A stretch of DNA of 64,000 nt, from NCBI RefSeq assembly GCF_050003625.1, contig NC_134401.1, positions 71,646,442 through 71,710,441 of the forward strand. Reading direction: 5' to 3'. The position numbers were made by a program, and so were the translations under genes. The notes below the pieces were generated by a model. It was given only the letters and a program-made list of their open reading frames with translations, had not been told where the DNA came from and did no database searches. Position 1 is the first letter of the stretch; every line of letters starts with the position of its first letter. Positions 33,841-44,170 of this stretch are shown here, piece after piece. The DNA is from Haematobia irritans (Eukaryota > Arthropoda > Insecta > Diptera > Muscidae).

Positions 33841-34861
33841 AATCCCTCACGAAAGAGATTCAAGGGACGCAGAAATGCTTTGTTTATCCTAAAGAAATTA
33901 GGATCAGTCGACCAAGCACGTTGTCGGCTAAACAAAGCGATTCCTTAAAATGGGCTCAAAGAATTCTTGAGGCTGGAAAAAGGGAACGATCACCGGATGA
34001 GCTGCCATCCTCCAAAAGGGATCAACGATCGTTTGCCTCAGTTGCTAAAGACAGCCTTGCGATGGTTATCATTAATAAAGGAGCATTGGACATTGCATTG
34101 GTATGGTTCCAAAGCAAAAATGGGGGGAAATTGAGAATGCTTTGTCTGGCGTCTACTCACAGGTGCTGGAAAAGTTTCCCGGCCCAGATCCTCGACACCA
34201 AGAGACTGGTTGGTATCAAGGACGATTTAAGCTAGTCGCATTTGAGGAGCAGAGGTCTATAGAATGTTTTAAACCTGCTCTGATACTAATTGGTGAAGTT
34301 TGGGAAGGAGCTGCTCTAGGGTTAGTCGAGAAGAAAGACATACCGGCTAGACCAAGAGCATATGCGTGGATACCTGCAAACCCTCCTGACCCTGAATCTA
34401 TTTTAAATAGACTGAAACAATGCAATCCAGATCTTCCAACAGCTGATTGGAAGGTTGGCCGTTTGGATGAAGTGGATGGACCAAGACGGCATGCAGTGTT
34501 TATATTGAACACTCAGTCTTTGCCACATCTAGCAAAGTCTCAGGGCCGTGTATGTTATGGCTTTCATTATATCCAAATGAAGGATTCAGAAATGGACAAA
34601 CCTCTCTCTGAATCAAAAGTAAGCGGATCCTCTTGCGAAGTTGAGGGAGATACCAAAGATGCAGACATGGATAGACACCGTATGCGAGAGGAGGTTTTTA
34701 CTGCCTCAAAACTCACCAAAGTTGAATCTATCGTTATTGCGAGAGTCACCGAGATCTCTGAAGAGGACATTCTTGATGACTCGATTGAAACGGCTGATGT
34801 GGCGGTTGTTGAAAATCTCGATGGTACTACGGATCCTCCAGATAAATCTTCTCCATTGTAA
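33841..34861 (+). pseudogene. LINE ORF1 (DUF4780-like), frameshifted
   Basis: Nucleic-acid-binding first ORF of R1/LOA-type elements. Coding traces begin at 33841 in one frame (KKLGSVDQARCRLNKA), continue at 33921-34110 in another (SFASVAKDSLAMVIINKG) and in the long frame 34103-34861. The long frame contains GWYQGRFKLVAFEEQRS, RPRAYAWIPA and LPTADWKVGRLDE, typical of the DUF4780 region. An acidic tail closes ORF1 at 34859-34861. Several small shifts lie near 33940 and 34100. Confidence 0.75.
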
Positions 34862-35879
34862 GGCTGCATGTGCTGCCTTAAAAGTTCTCCTGATGAAAGG
34901 GGACATAGATATAGTTCTTATTCAAGAGCCATATGTTTATAGAAACAAAATATGTGAATTAAGTACTCCGGGGTTCAAACTATTGCAGTATACAGGTTAT
35001 GATGAAAATCGAGCCTGTATAATTGCTAAAAACGAGCTCAACTTCCTTCAATGTGCAATACAGACACTGTCGTTGCCAGTTTAGAAATAGCCAAATGCAA
35101 ATATTGGTTATCTTCGGTCTACATGACCTCCATGTGCCGTTAACACCTTAGTTGAGGAGTCATTGAAAACAAAGACAAAACTCATTATGGGATGCGATGC
35201 AAATGCACATCATAGTATATGGGGAAGTAGTGACATTAATACAAGAGGAGAGTCACTCCTAGAGTTTATTTTGCGTACTAAGTTGCTAGTTTGCAATAAG
35301 GGAGATGCCCCAACCTTTGTCACTAAAAACAGGCAAGAGGTTTTGGATGTCACCTTGGCCTCGCAAGAACTGAATGAAATGATATCTGATTGTTTTAAGT
35401 GAACATAGCTTCTCAGATCATCGCTACATCAGTTTTAAATTTGATGTTCATATCACCAAGATCATATTTCCGCCAAATGTTAGGAAAGCTGACTGGAATA
35501 GGTATAGGGAATCGTTCAATATGATGATACCGGAAATAACAGAGACAAATATGAGAACTGTGCAAGTTATCGAACACGCAGTGGAGGAGGTTACTAAGGC
35601 CTTCAACATTTCACTGAAAGCTGCATGCCCTAGAGGGAAGCCAAGGGCGAAAAATCGACCACCATGGTGGTCTACGGAGCTAGGTAATATGAGGAAATCG
35701 TGCAGGAAGCTCTTTAACAAAGCAAAGTCCACCAGAGCTCCTGTGGATTGGGACGCTTACAAGAAGAATCTGAGAGGATAGAAGCGAGATCTGAGAAAGG
35801 CTCAGCATAACTCGAGGCTTCCAGACTACGGAAGGTGCTAGAATCCACGAACTCCGCTCCAGGTTTCATTAAAACATCG
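34819..35879 (+). pseudogene. LINE ORF2, endonuclease part
   Basis: ORF2 overlaps the ORF1 end. It opens with RILQINLLHCKAAC and IDIVLIQEPYV, the start of an apurinic-type endonuclease domain. After breaks near 35080 and 35150 the core continues with LIMGCDANAHHSIWGS, then SDHR-type remnants after the stop at 35400, and the linker with PPWWSTELGNMRK. The reading is cut at 35879 by LTR element A and resumes at 41053. Confidence 0.8.
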
Positions 35880-36655
35880 TGTTTAGTGGGGGCGTAAATT
35901 CCCACTAAATTTATATGGGGTTTTGATGGGGGTGTAATGTAGGTCGGTATAGACCTTTCAATATTTCACTATAAAATTGAGGTCGACTTTGACCTCTAAA
36001 AATGTCATGTATGTCCGTCCGATTTTTACCACTCTTTGCCTTATCAAATTTATAACACTTTTATGTCTATTTAATTTTGTGTTTAATAAGCTTTATTTAT
36101 AATTCCACTATATATGTACAAATTAATTTGTTTGATTTTGTATGTTTTATTTCACCAAAAGATTTTACTTTATTTTAGTATAATTTCAAGTTATTCTATT
36201 TTATATGTAAATGTATATTTGTTTCACGATGAATCGTTATGTTTGTTTAATGTTTGATGAGAATGACGCGACCGGTGTAACGAGTTGACGACTACTAAAA
36301 ACTTCTTGCTTTCCTTTATGTTGGTCAAGGGCAAAGCAAAGAAGAAATGATCTTTTGCAACAACAACAATTGCAACACTCACTCTCTACACTGGCTGTAG
36401 ATGACGTTGAGTGTTGTTATTGTTGTTGTTGTTTGTAACAGTTATTCTAATAAGGAATGAAAACAAACGTCAAGCATTAAATGAAATGAATAATTGGATG
36501 AACTGTTGACGATTGTAAATATACGAAAAATAGAATTTACACTAGGCAACAAAAATTTTAAAGAAATTGATGAAATGAAAAATTTACAATATAATAAAAG
36601 TGAAATGAAAAAATAAAATGAATTTTTTTGGTTTAATGTCGTTCAACATTAAACA
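35880..36655 (-). repeat. Element A LTR (3' LTR in element orientation)
   Basis: Near-identical to 40273-41052 with a few substitutions and small indels. Contains an inverted repeat of about 25 bp arms at 36358-36384 and 36407-36433 (CAACAACAACAATTGCAACA... with a complementary second arm) and an AGGTCGACTTTGACCT word near 35982. A modest purine run precedes it in element orientation (ACGGAGAGG at about 36660). Confidence 0.93.
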
Positions 36656-37018
36656 TGCCGGCCTCTCCGTGGTGAACTCCGGGTGATGTCAGGTTCTTGT
36701 GCCGTAGTGTAAAACATGTTGATTTTGGATGTCTATGAGTTGCATTATGCGTTGAAAGTCGATATTGGTAGTGATTTTTTGATCTGATATCAAGGTCGTA
36801 TGGTGGGTAGATGTTGTGAATCCTAATGTCTGCATGTTGATAGCGATGTTTCCTATTTAAGTCAGCCAGTTTTCTCATTGATATTTGTTGTTTGGGAATT
36901 TGTAATTTTTGACATGGCTCTAGAAGTTGATAGTTCTCCAGGTAAATTATCGTTGAAATTGCATGTAGAAAGCTCTGACGACGAAAAGTCAAAACTGATT
37001 GACTGGAGTCAAAAATGA
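36656..37018 (-). other. Element A sequence between ORF2 and the LTR
   Basis: Interior sequence downstream of ORF2 in element orientation. A 132-codon minus frame (36633-37031) runs through it and into the LTR. It has no recognised motif, and copy B is cut off before this part, so its coding status cannot be tested. Confidence 0.4.
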
Positions 37019-37639
37019 CTAAGCTGCGCATTTCTTTGTTGCAAAGGTCGTTCGGCTCGTTTGTACATGAAGTTGATCTTGCAAATTTTTATCTTGATGA
37101 GATGATGGATGTCTTTTGATAGTCCAAGGGGGATCGTGCCACCTCACATGTACGAAATGCGGAGTTCTACGAAATGCGGAGTTGTATGCATGTGATTTGG
37201 ATTTGCGTCCAAGTTTCGCTAGGTCGATTTTTGAAAATTGGTTAAAAATTGCTGTTTCGAACCAGATTGTGATGTCTTGTGGTTTGATGTTGCAAATGTT
37301 GACTTTGACGCTGGAGGCAGATTTCTTGTGTATTATTCTGGTGTACATAAAGTTTTGAATGAAAGTCCATGGTCGACTTGAAGTAAATTTTTTGAACCAG
37401 ATGTGAGGTAAGTAGTTCTTTGAAAGGTCGTTTGTATCCGCTTTTGGGATTGTTCTGGCTAATTGAAGATCCAGATATGAATTGTTTAGGTCAATGTCAG
37501 CAAAGGTGTTGAACATCCTTCCCAGTTTGGTGAATGACAATAAGTCAGAATACTTTGAAGAAGAAAGTTTACTCAAAATTCGATGCGATGGGGTAATTAA
37601 TTTAATTCCGTAGTGGTTGTTGTGTTGATTTGACCTCAA
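37019..37639 (-). CDS. Element A ORF2: conserved protein of unknown function
   Basis: A frame of about 206 codons overlapping the end of ORF1 by 4 nt in the -1 frame. Its counterpart in copy B (52241-52744) aligns along most of its length with many amino-acid differences but few stops, for example SKLSSSKYSDLL, NTFADIDLNNSYLDLQLART and V-x-V/I-CNIK motifs. That pattern suggests coding constraint. There is no ATG at its start (first candidate codon TTG), so expression by frameshifting from ORF1 is the simplest idea. It resembles no pol domain I know. Confidence 0.55.
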   Translation of the reverse strand: MRSNQHNNHYGIKLITPSHRILSKLSSSKYSDLLSFTKLGRMFNTFADIDLNNSYLDLQLARTIPKADTNDLSKNYLPHIWFKKFTSSRPWTFIQNFMYTRIIHKKSASSVKVNICNIKPQDITIWFETAIFNQFSKIDLAKLGRKSKSHAYNSAFRRTPHFVHVRWHDPPWTIKRHPSSHQDKNLQDQLHVQTSRTTFATKKCAA

Positions 37640-39390
37640 AAGGTGTTTTGAGGTCGCCTCGCCCCCAAAAAATGGGCGAAGTTGATATCTAACTGATACG
37701 CATTAGATATCACTTTAGCTGGACGTGCTGTCAATCTCCCCACAATCAAGGTCATGGCTGTATTTTGTGTCAAAAGAGACGCTGACGACGTGCCAACTAC
37801 CAAAAAGTTCGATTGCTCCATCGGTTCTCCCACAATCAAGTCTGGAACAGTTTTTTGTGGCGAAGGAAGCGCAAATGGACGCATCGAGGCTTTAAGGTCT
37901 GGAAACTGTTCTGCAAAGTCAAGTCCAATGAATAGGTCGATTGGCTGACTGGAACCACAAGGTAAGTTTTCGATTCTGTTGTAAAAGTCGAAGTACTCAT
38001 TTAAAGATGAAAATATATATGATGAAGTAAAAAAGGTCGATGATGTAATTGCAGCTTGCATTAGGCTCAATGGTAATGAGTGAACTTCTGCTCGACTAGG
38101 TGGAGGTCTAAGTTCATAGTTGCAATGAATAAAAGTACAAGTCAGGTTTGTAATTTTATATTGTAATAGGTAGTTGGTTGAGAAATGAACTTCTGCTCGG
38201 CTATGTAGAGGACTGAGTTCATTGGTTGAACGAATAATATTACAAATAGGATTTGTAATGTCTTGTACTAGATTTGTTGTAGAATGAACTTCTGCTCGAC
38301 TTGGAGGGCTGAGTTCATTGAACGAATTAATAGAATTGCAATAAGGTTTTGCAACAATGTCTCGAACTAGATTTGTTGTTGAATGAACTTCTGCTCGGCT
38401 TGGAGGGCTGAGTTCATTGTACGAATGAATAAAATTGCATGTCGGTGTAGCAATTTTAGCTGGAACTAGGTTTACGATTGAGGAATGAACTTCTGCTCGG
38501 TTTGAATGAGGTCTGAGTTCATGTCCTGGAGAATCTGTGATGAAAATTTGAGTAGGTCGTCGGTCGGTCGGTTTAGATTCTAGTTTTTGATAAGTAGAAT
38601 CTGGAACTAGGCTAATTTGCGGATGATGTATGGACGAAGGTCGGCTATCATCGCATAAAGTTGACGATGTGATGTCTTCGTGATCGCGATGTCGATTGGA
38701 ATTATCTTTGTTGACAGTTGAAGTCGGAACTGCGAGTTTCTGCTGTGAGAAGTTTCGTAAAGGCAAAGTCTCAGGTTGTGGTAGGACGGTGTTATTTGTA
38801 AACAGGATATTTTGCATTTGCTGTTGTGTGGACTGTATTTTGTTGTTGTGTAAATTAGGTTGATATGTGGACTGTACAATTGTATCAGAAAAAGTGGCCT
38901 GTGTTTCTTTAGGTCGATAAAGAAGTCCAGGAACTAATTGAATTGCATTGTCGATCAAGAGGTCTGATGATTTCAAATATGTTCTTTGTGCTATGGGTAG
39001 ATTTTCAGAACATGAGATTTGAGTTGGACGTGGTTTTGGAGAAATAAATTTGTTTTGAGATGCGCAGGAAGATTCTGAGTTGAAATTGTGTGAAGTCTGG
39101 GACGTTTTTGATTGTATTGTTGATTTTATATTTTTCGAAAATATTTTGTATTTGTTGAAAGTCTTCCAATATTTTACCCTGAGTTGCTTTGGGTTTATTG
39201 GATTAGCATTTTGCTGAATTAGGTCTTGACATTTGTCGGATGCATCTTGTATTTGAAACCATAAGTCTTCTGAATGATTTAGAAGAAATTCCAAGGTCGC
39301 GATGTGATAATCGATTTGACTGCTGTCGTCGGTTTCTACAAGATCAATTAAATCATCACACAAATTATGAAACTTTTGTACGACGTCCAT
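37636..39390 (-). CDS. Element A ORF1: Gag-like protein with 33-35-residue repeats
   Basis: 584 codons from ATG at 39388-39390, the same start as copy B (49326). Residues 1-110 form an acidic helical region with Trp and Leu spacing (HSEDLWFQIQD, RVKYWKTFNKY) reminiscent of BEL Gag N-termini. A Gln/Ser/Pro-rich linker follows to about residue 280. Then come five 33-35-residue repeats, each with SRAEVHS or NRAEVHS, and a C-terminal region with DLFIGLDFAEQF and two LIVG motifs that recalls the end of a retroviral-type protease, though no D-T/S-G is visible. Functional assignment as Gag is inference from position. Confidence 0.65.
   Translation of the reverse strand: MDVVQKFHNLCDDLIDLVETDDSSQIDYHIATLEFLLNHSEDLWFQIQDASDKCQDLIQQNANPINPKQLRVKYWKTFNKYKIFSKNIKSTIQSKTSQTSHNFNSESSCASQNKFISPKPRPTQISCSENLPIAQRTYLKSSDLLIDNAIQLVPGLLYRPKETQATFSDTIVQSTYQPNLHNNKIQSTQQQMQNILFTNNTVLPQPETLPLRNFSQQKLAVPTSTVNKDNSNRHRDHEDITSSTLCDDSRPSSIHHPQISLVPDSTYQKLESKPTDRRPTQIFITDSPGHELRPHSNRAEVHSSIVNLVPAKIATPTCNFIHSYNELSPPSRAEVHSTTNLVRDIVAKPYCNSINSFNELSPPSRAEVHSTTNLVQDITNPICNIIRSTNELSPLHSRAEVHFSTNYLLQYKITNLTCTFIHCNYELRPPPSRAEVHSLPLSLMQAAITSSTFFTSSYIFSSLNEYFDFYNRIENLPCGSSQPIDLFIGLDFAEQFPDLKASMRPFALPSPQKTVPDLIVGEPMEQSNFLVVGTSSASLLTQNTAMTLIVGRLTARPAKVISNAYQLDINFAHFLGARRPQNTF
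38060..38530 (-). repeat. Five tandem repeats within ORF1
   Basis: The word GAACTTCTGCTCG (plus strand) recurs at 38082, 38187, 38286, 38385 and 38487, spacings of 105, 99, 99 and 102 bp, all multiples of three. Each encodes RAEVH, and the units between vary in the other residues (CNFIHS, ELSPP and similar). Copy B retains the same repeat family, so it predates the split of the copies. Confidence 0.9.
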
Positions 39391-40272
39391 TTTTTTTTTG
39401 TGTAAATGATTCAAAAGGTCAAGATAATTCGAGATTGAAATTGTGTGAGGTCAAAAAAATGTCCCCGCAAGTAGTTAAAAAATGTCGGATATGGCAACTC
39501 AATTTACCGATTCGCCAATATGTAAACAAATGAGTCGATGAGAGGGAATAAATCGGGATGAAGAGGAAAGCAAAAGTGATTGTACTTACTCCGTTGCTTT
39601 TTTGCGAGTGTAAAGAAGTGAAGTCTCTTTGTTGTAATCGTATGGATGTTGATAAATAAACGGAGGTCTTTCAAGAAAAAGAGAAAATCACTTTGAGGTC
39701 AACACTTTTGAAAATTTAGTTTTAGATTTTTTTCCGTTAGAATTTACAGTTGCTTTTCACAAAACGTCACTTTTTTGAAATCTTGATTTTCACTTGTTTA
39801 ATGTCACACAACTTTATTTGCTTTAATTGCATTTATGCATTTTATTTCACAGGTCAAAAAATTTTTTTTTTTTTTTAGAAAAATTTACAATTTTCCCAAA
39901 AAGATGTCACTGGAATTTGCACAAGTTGTTTTCTCTCACTTCTCTTTTCAAGATTTCAAAAATATTAAATAATTTGTTTCACAAATAATTTTCAGTCACC
40001 AATGTATTATTTTTTTTGTTATTATTATTTTCTGTTAAAGTATGTCTTTCACCACAGTTTTTATTCTTTGTTATAAAATTACATAAATGTCAATATCACA
40101 CACTTTTTGAGTTTAGTTTAAACTATTTCACTCAATATCTCATTTATGGAGTTAGGTCAATCTGCCTTTCACCAAAAGTCACCTGTTGCACAAACAAACT
40201 TCAATAGCTATTGTTCACAAAGGTCACTTGAACATTTAACTAAAACACTTATTCGGTTCGATTAGGACCAAA
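39391..40272 (-). promoter_or_regulatory. Element A leader, including candidate primer-binding site
   Basis: Next to the LTR, after two bases, the minus strand reads TGGTCCTAATCGAACCG (40254-40270); copy B has TGGTCATCTTCGAACCG at the same place (48187-48203). The leading TGG fits a tRNA CCA end, but I could not assign a tRNA. AGGTCA occurs six times in the same orientation (39416, 39448, 39696, 39851, 40154, 40221). No ORF. Confidence 0.5.
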
Positions 40273-41052
40273 TGTTTAGTGGGGGCGTAAATTCCCACTA
40301 AATTTATATGGGGTTTTGATGGGGGTGTAATGTAGGTCGGTATATACCTTTCAATATTTCACTATAAAATTGAGGTCGACTTTGACCTCTAAAAATGTCA
40401 TGTATGTCCGTCCGATTTTTACCACTCTTTGCCTTATCAAATTTATAACACTTTTATGTCTATTTAATTTTGTGTTTAATAAGCTTTATTTATAATTCCA
40501 CTATATATGTACAAATTAATTTGTTTGATTTTGTATGTTTTATTTCACCAAAAGATTTTACTTTATTTTAGTATAATTTCAAGTTATTCTATTTTATATG
40601 TAAATGTGTATTTGTTTCACGATGAATCGTTATGTTTGTTTAATGTTTGATTAGAATGACGCGACCGGTGTAACGAGTTGACGACTACTAAAAACTTCTT
40701 GCTTTCCTTTATGTTGGTCAAGGGCAAAGCAAAGAAGAAATGATCTTTTGCAACAACAACAATTGCAACACTCACTCTCTACACTGGCTGTAGATGACGT
40801 TGAGTGTTGTTATTGTTGTTGTTGTTTGTAACAGTTATTCTAATAAGGAATGAAAACAAACGTCAAGCATTAAATGAAATGAATAATTTGATGAACTGTT
40901 GACGATTGTAAATATACGAAAAATAGAATTAACACTAGGCAACAAAAATTTTAAAGAAATTGATGAAATGAAAAATTTACAATATAATAAAAATGAAATG
41001 AAAAAATAAAATGATTTTTTTTTTTTGGTTTAATGTCGTTCAACATTAAACA
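40273..41052 (-). repeat. Element A LTR (5' LTR in element orientation)
   Basis: Partner of 35880-36655, with the same hairpin at about 40748-40825. Differences include TATAGACC/TATATACC and an expanded T-run near 41017. The terminal TGTTTA/TAAACA inverted repeat and the target duplication define its ends. Confidence 0.93.
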
Positions 41053-42463
41053 CATCGGATGGCAATTGGACAACGTTAGGAGTTACAAGCGGTGGCTGAC
41101 AGAATTATCCCCTTGTTGTCGGCGATATATATAGGATGTATCAACTTAGCATATATTCCACGAAAGTGGAGGGAATCAAAAGTCGTTTTCATACCTAAAG
41201 CGGGAAAAGCCTCTCACTCGAATGCGAAGGATTTCCGACCAATCAGCTTATCATCATTCCTACTTAAGACTCTGGAGAGGATGATAGATATTTATCTTAG
41301 AACTAGCGTCGATTCAAGTTTGCTCTCAAAACGACAACATGCATCCTCGAAGGGGAGGTCTACTGAGACCGCATTACATGAACTATTCAGCTTTATTGAA
41401 ATCTGTCAAAGAATACACAATCGTGACATTTCTAGACATCGAAGGGGCGTTCAATAACATCCATCCGAGCTCGATATTAAATGGACTGACAACTCTGAAA
41501 GTTGATCCAGGTATACTTAGGCTGTTCGACGAACTTCTAAGGAAGAGACGCATTTCAGCCACACTAGGACAAGCAAACATACAAAGGTATGTGAAAAGAG
41601 GCACTCCTCAAGGAGGAGTTCTATCACCTCTTCTTTGGAATGTTGCTATAAACAACCTTCTGGTTTCTCTAGAAAAAGAAAGGATAAAAGTGGTGGCATA
41701 CGGAGATGATGTGGCGCTAACAGTCAGGGGAAAATTCCCATCAACAGTTAGAGATATTATACAGAGAGCCCTCCGGATGACTGAGAAATGGGCGAAAGAT
41801 AATGGTCTTGGGGTAAATCCTGCAAAGACAGAACTAGTCATGTACTCCAAGGATCGCAAAACACCGACGGTTAGGCCCATTTCCTGAGGGGGTATTGAAA
41901 TTCCATTTGGTGAGTGTGCAAAATACCTTGGCGTTATTTTGGACAGGAAGCTGAACTTTAAGCTTAATATTGAAGAAAGGGCGAGGAAAGCAACGGTAGC
42001 TTTATACTCGTGCAAAAAGGCAATAGGGAAAGAGTGGGGACTAAAACCAAAAATTGTGCATTGGCTATACACGGCAGTGGTTAGACCTATAATGCTATAT
42101 GGTGTTGTAGTCTGTTGACCGGCACTTCACCAGCCGACAAGTTTAGACAAAGTTCAGCGAATGGCGTGCTTGTGTATATCAGGTGTATTCAGCATGACAG
42201 CAACAAATTCCCTTAATGTCATGCTGCATCTATTGCCTTTAGACATTTTGGCCAAACAGTCAGCTGCAACAACGGTTGTGCGGTTGCGCGAGCTATCGCT
42301 GTGGTCGGAAAAAAGTTACGGTCACAGTTCGGTCTTCAAAAAAAGCCAGATGTGCCTAACGTAGTGGATTACACTTTGGCGAAACCACTTTTCGACAAAA
42401 AGTTTGAGACTCTAATTCCCAACAGTGAGGCGTGGTGTACTGTGAGGTCAATATTGGGGTGAA
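41053..42463 (+). pseudogene. LINE ORF2, reverse transcriptase and C-terminal part
   Basis: RT motifs in order: VVFIPKAGKASHSNAKDFRP with ISLSSFLLK, FLDIEGAFNN, GTPQGGVLSPLLW and the catalytic AYGDDVAL near 41698-41721. A frameshift near 41400 divides the finger and palm regions (41092-41457 and 41339-41887). After a TGA at 41885 the reading continues with YLGVILDRKLNF and the post-RT region, broken by further stops (a TGA at 42116), to a last stop near 42463. Motif set and the FIPKAGK segment fit the R1/LOA group of I-type LINEs. Confidence 0.85.
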
Positions 42464-43584
42464 ATTATTTTCATTATAATTTCACTTTATATCATTTTAT
42501 ATTTATTTTTAGTTTAAAAAAGTAGTCTGTTCAGGGTTACTAAGGAAAATTGTTTGAAAAAAATAACAAAAAAAAATGAATTTTGATCTTGAAAATTGAA
42601 GTATACGGAAATAATTTTTCCTTAAAAAAAAAGATATATGTAAATCTTGAAAGAATTAATATTTGTAAATTAATAAGAATATAATAAGAATTTCGCTTGA
42701 AGAAATTAGAAAATATTGAGGAAAAGTATAAAGAAGCCGGAAACGTTGACGAAAATTGAAAATAAATTGCCTTTATATACGAATTTGGATGAGCTAACTT
42801 TATCCCATACCTCGTGGAGAGCATATCTTGTGTGAAAAACGTAATAAATTTATCGGACTTGGCGAATACAATCGGTTGAAGAGAGGCCAATCTGATATAT
42901 TGGACAATCAGTTGGAGATAAGCGAATACGAAATATTGTGACACAAAAGATACCGATTTCACGTTCTAAATATCAGTCCGTTATAATTCCCGAAGTTCTG
43001 CACTACGTCTAATGTATCCTTAATATTGCGAGCAATCACGTGTGGATTTCTTCTACCTTATTATTCTATCGGATCGTTTCAAGATGAGAAGTTTTAGATC
43101 TTAAGTTACACTACCATATTTATCTAATATTTACTCTATCCATTTATGTCCATCGAGCTCTATACAATTGTTAATTATTCAGATGACCACAACCCAAATC
43201 GTCCGTCAACTGGCCAGATGACTTCGAGGGATTGAGAGGTGAGTCCATTTTTCGTTGCATCCCGTTTTGTATAAGCTCGATACTTATTGCACCACTCGAT
43301 TACATTATAAACTTAATATTTTAAGATCCATTATTAATTTCAACTACATTTTCATCAATATACGATTTGTCCATTAGTCTCTTTTACATTCAATACCATT
43401 ATTTTATTCGGAAATTATGTTAATATTGGGACTTTTAGATTAATAGATTAAAATTTCATTTATGTTAACGAAGCCAAATTATTTCTCAGGGAAAGAACTC
43501 CCCATGACTGAGCACGGCCGGGGACTATAGGTAGCACTCCCGGGAGAAATAGACCTGGTGGAGAAATTTCGTTACATAAATAAA

Positions 43585-43602
43585 TGGCGCCCAACGTGGG
43601 GC
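43585..43602 (+). promoter_or_regulatory. Gypsy1 primer-binding site, tRNA-Lys type
   Basis: TGGCGCCCAACGTGGGGC is the complement of a known insect tRNA-Lys 3' end and is the primer site used by gypsy-type elements. The preceding LTR end probably reads AATTTCGTTACA near 43577. The LTR start is not resolved. Confidence 0.85.
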
Positions 43603-44170
43603 CTCAGCAAACATCTTCGGAGCATTCACTTGAAATGGCTCGAAATTATTAACATCATTTGCATATGCTGAGGTTACACAAGATTTTCACATTTACTTTT
43701 AGGATATCCTGGACTCTTTTATTACTAATGTGGTTGGTTTGATATAAGCACCGGATTTTCCTTAAAGTAATCTAATTTTTTTCTGAATCTAAATGGATTT
43801 TCGTTATTTTTTTTGAAAATCTCTAATGCGTACCTTAAGATTCAAATTTTTTCACTGAAGATCAGAGGAGATTAGACTTTCGAAATTGATAATTTGGTCA
43901 ATTTTGTACTACTTCATTGATCTCAGTTTTTTTTTATGGAAGTGGGATTAATCCTGGAGAATTTTAATACTGGTAAAATATCGATGTTATACTCCAGTAA
44001 ATTCCGACCTCCACGTTAAATGGCAAAAGAAAAGTTAAATAATTGCAGTGTCCTTAGCCCAAATCCTTTATTGAGTAGTGTAGTTCGGTATTCTTCTTTG
44101 GTAAAGTAATTTCGTTAGTTTGTCCAATTTTAAGTTATAAGTTTTTAAATTTGAACTATAATACGGAATA

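Larger units (their letters stand above)
35880..41052 (-). mobile_element. LTR element A: complete member of an RT-less LTR family
   Basis: A 5173 bp element bounded by 776 and 780 bp LTRs that start TGTTTAGTGG and end CATTAAACA on the plus strand, with a 5 bp target duplication CATCG (35875-35879, 41053-41057). Coding is on the minus strand: a leader of about 880 bp, ORF1 (584 codons), and an overlapping ORF2. No reverse transcriptase, RNase H or integrase is recognisable in the 3.6 kb interior, so mobilisation would need proteins from another element. Copy B at 47657-52838 shares the same plan, so the layout is a family trait rather than a private deletion. Confidence 0.88.
33776..42463 (+). 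mobile_element. R1/LOA-like LINE, split by LTR element A
   Basis: Two halves of one non-LTR retrotransposon, 33776-35879 and 41053-42463, are separated by the insertion at 35880-41052 with target duplication CATCG. Order is ORF1 (DUF4780-like), endonuclease, reverse transcriptase and C-terminal region. The left end abuts the mariner right terminus and the 5' UTR is not visible. The 3' end after the stop near 42463 merges with Gypsy1 without a recognisable tail. Multiple frameshifts and stops make it inactive. Confidence 0.85.

Noticed and set aside
37116..37358. Plus-strand frames inside element A (also 37754-37948 and 39240-39533)
   Set aside because: Complement of the longer minus-strand ORFs that are conserved in copy B.
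40254..40270. Assigning a specific tRNA primer to the A/B family
   Set aside because: The TGG start fits, but the remainder matches no tRNA end that I can name with confidence and differs between copies.
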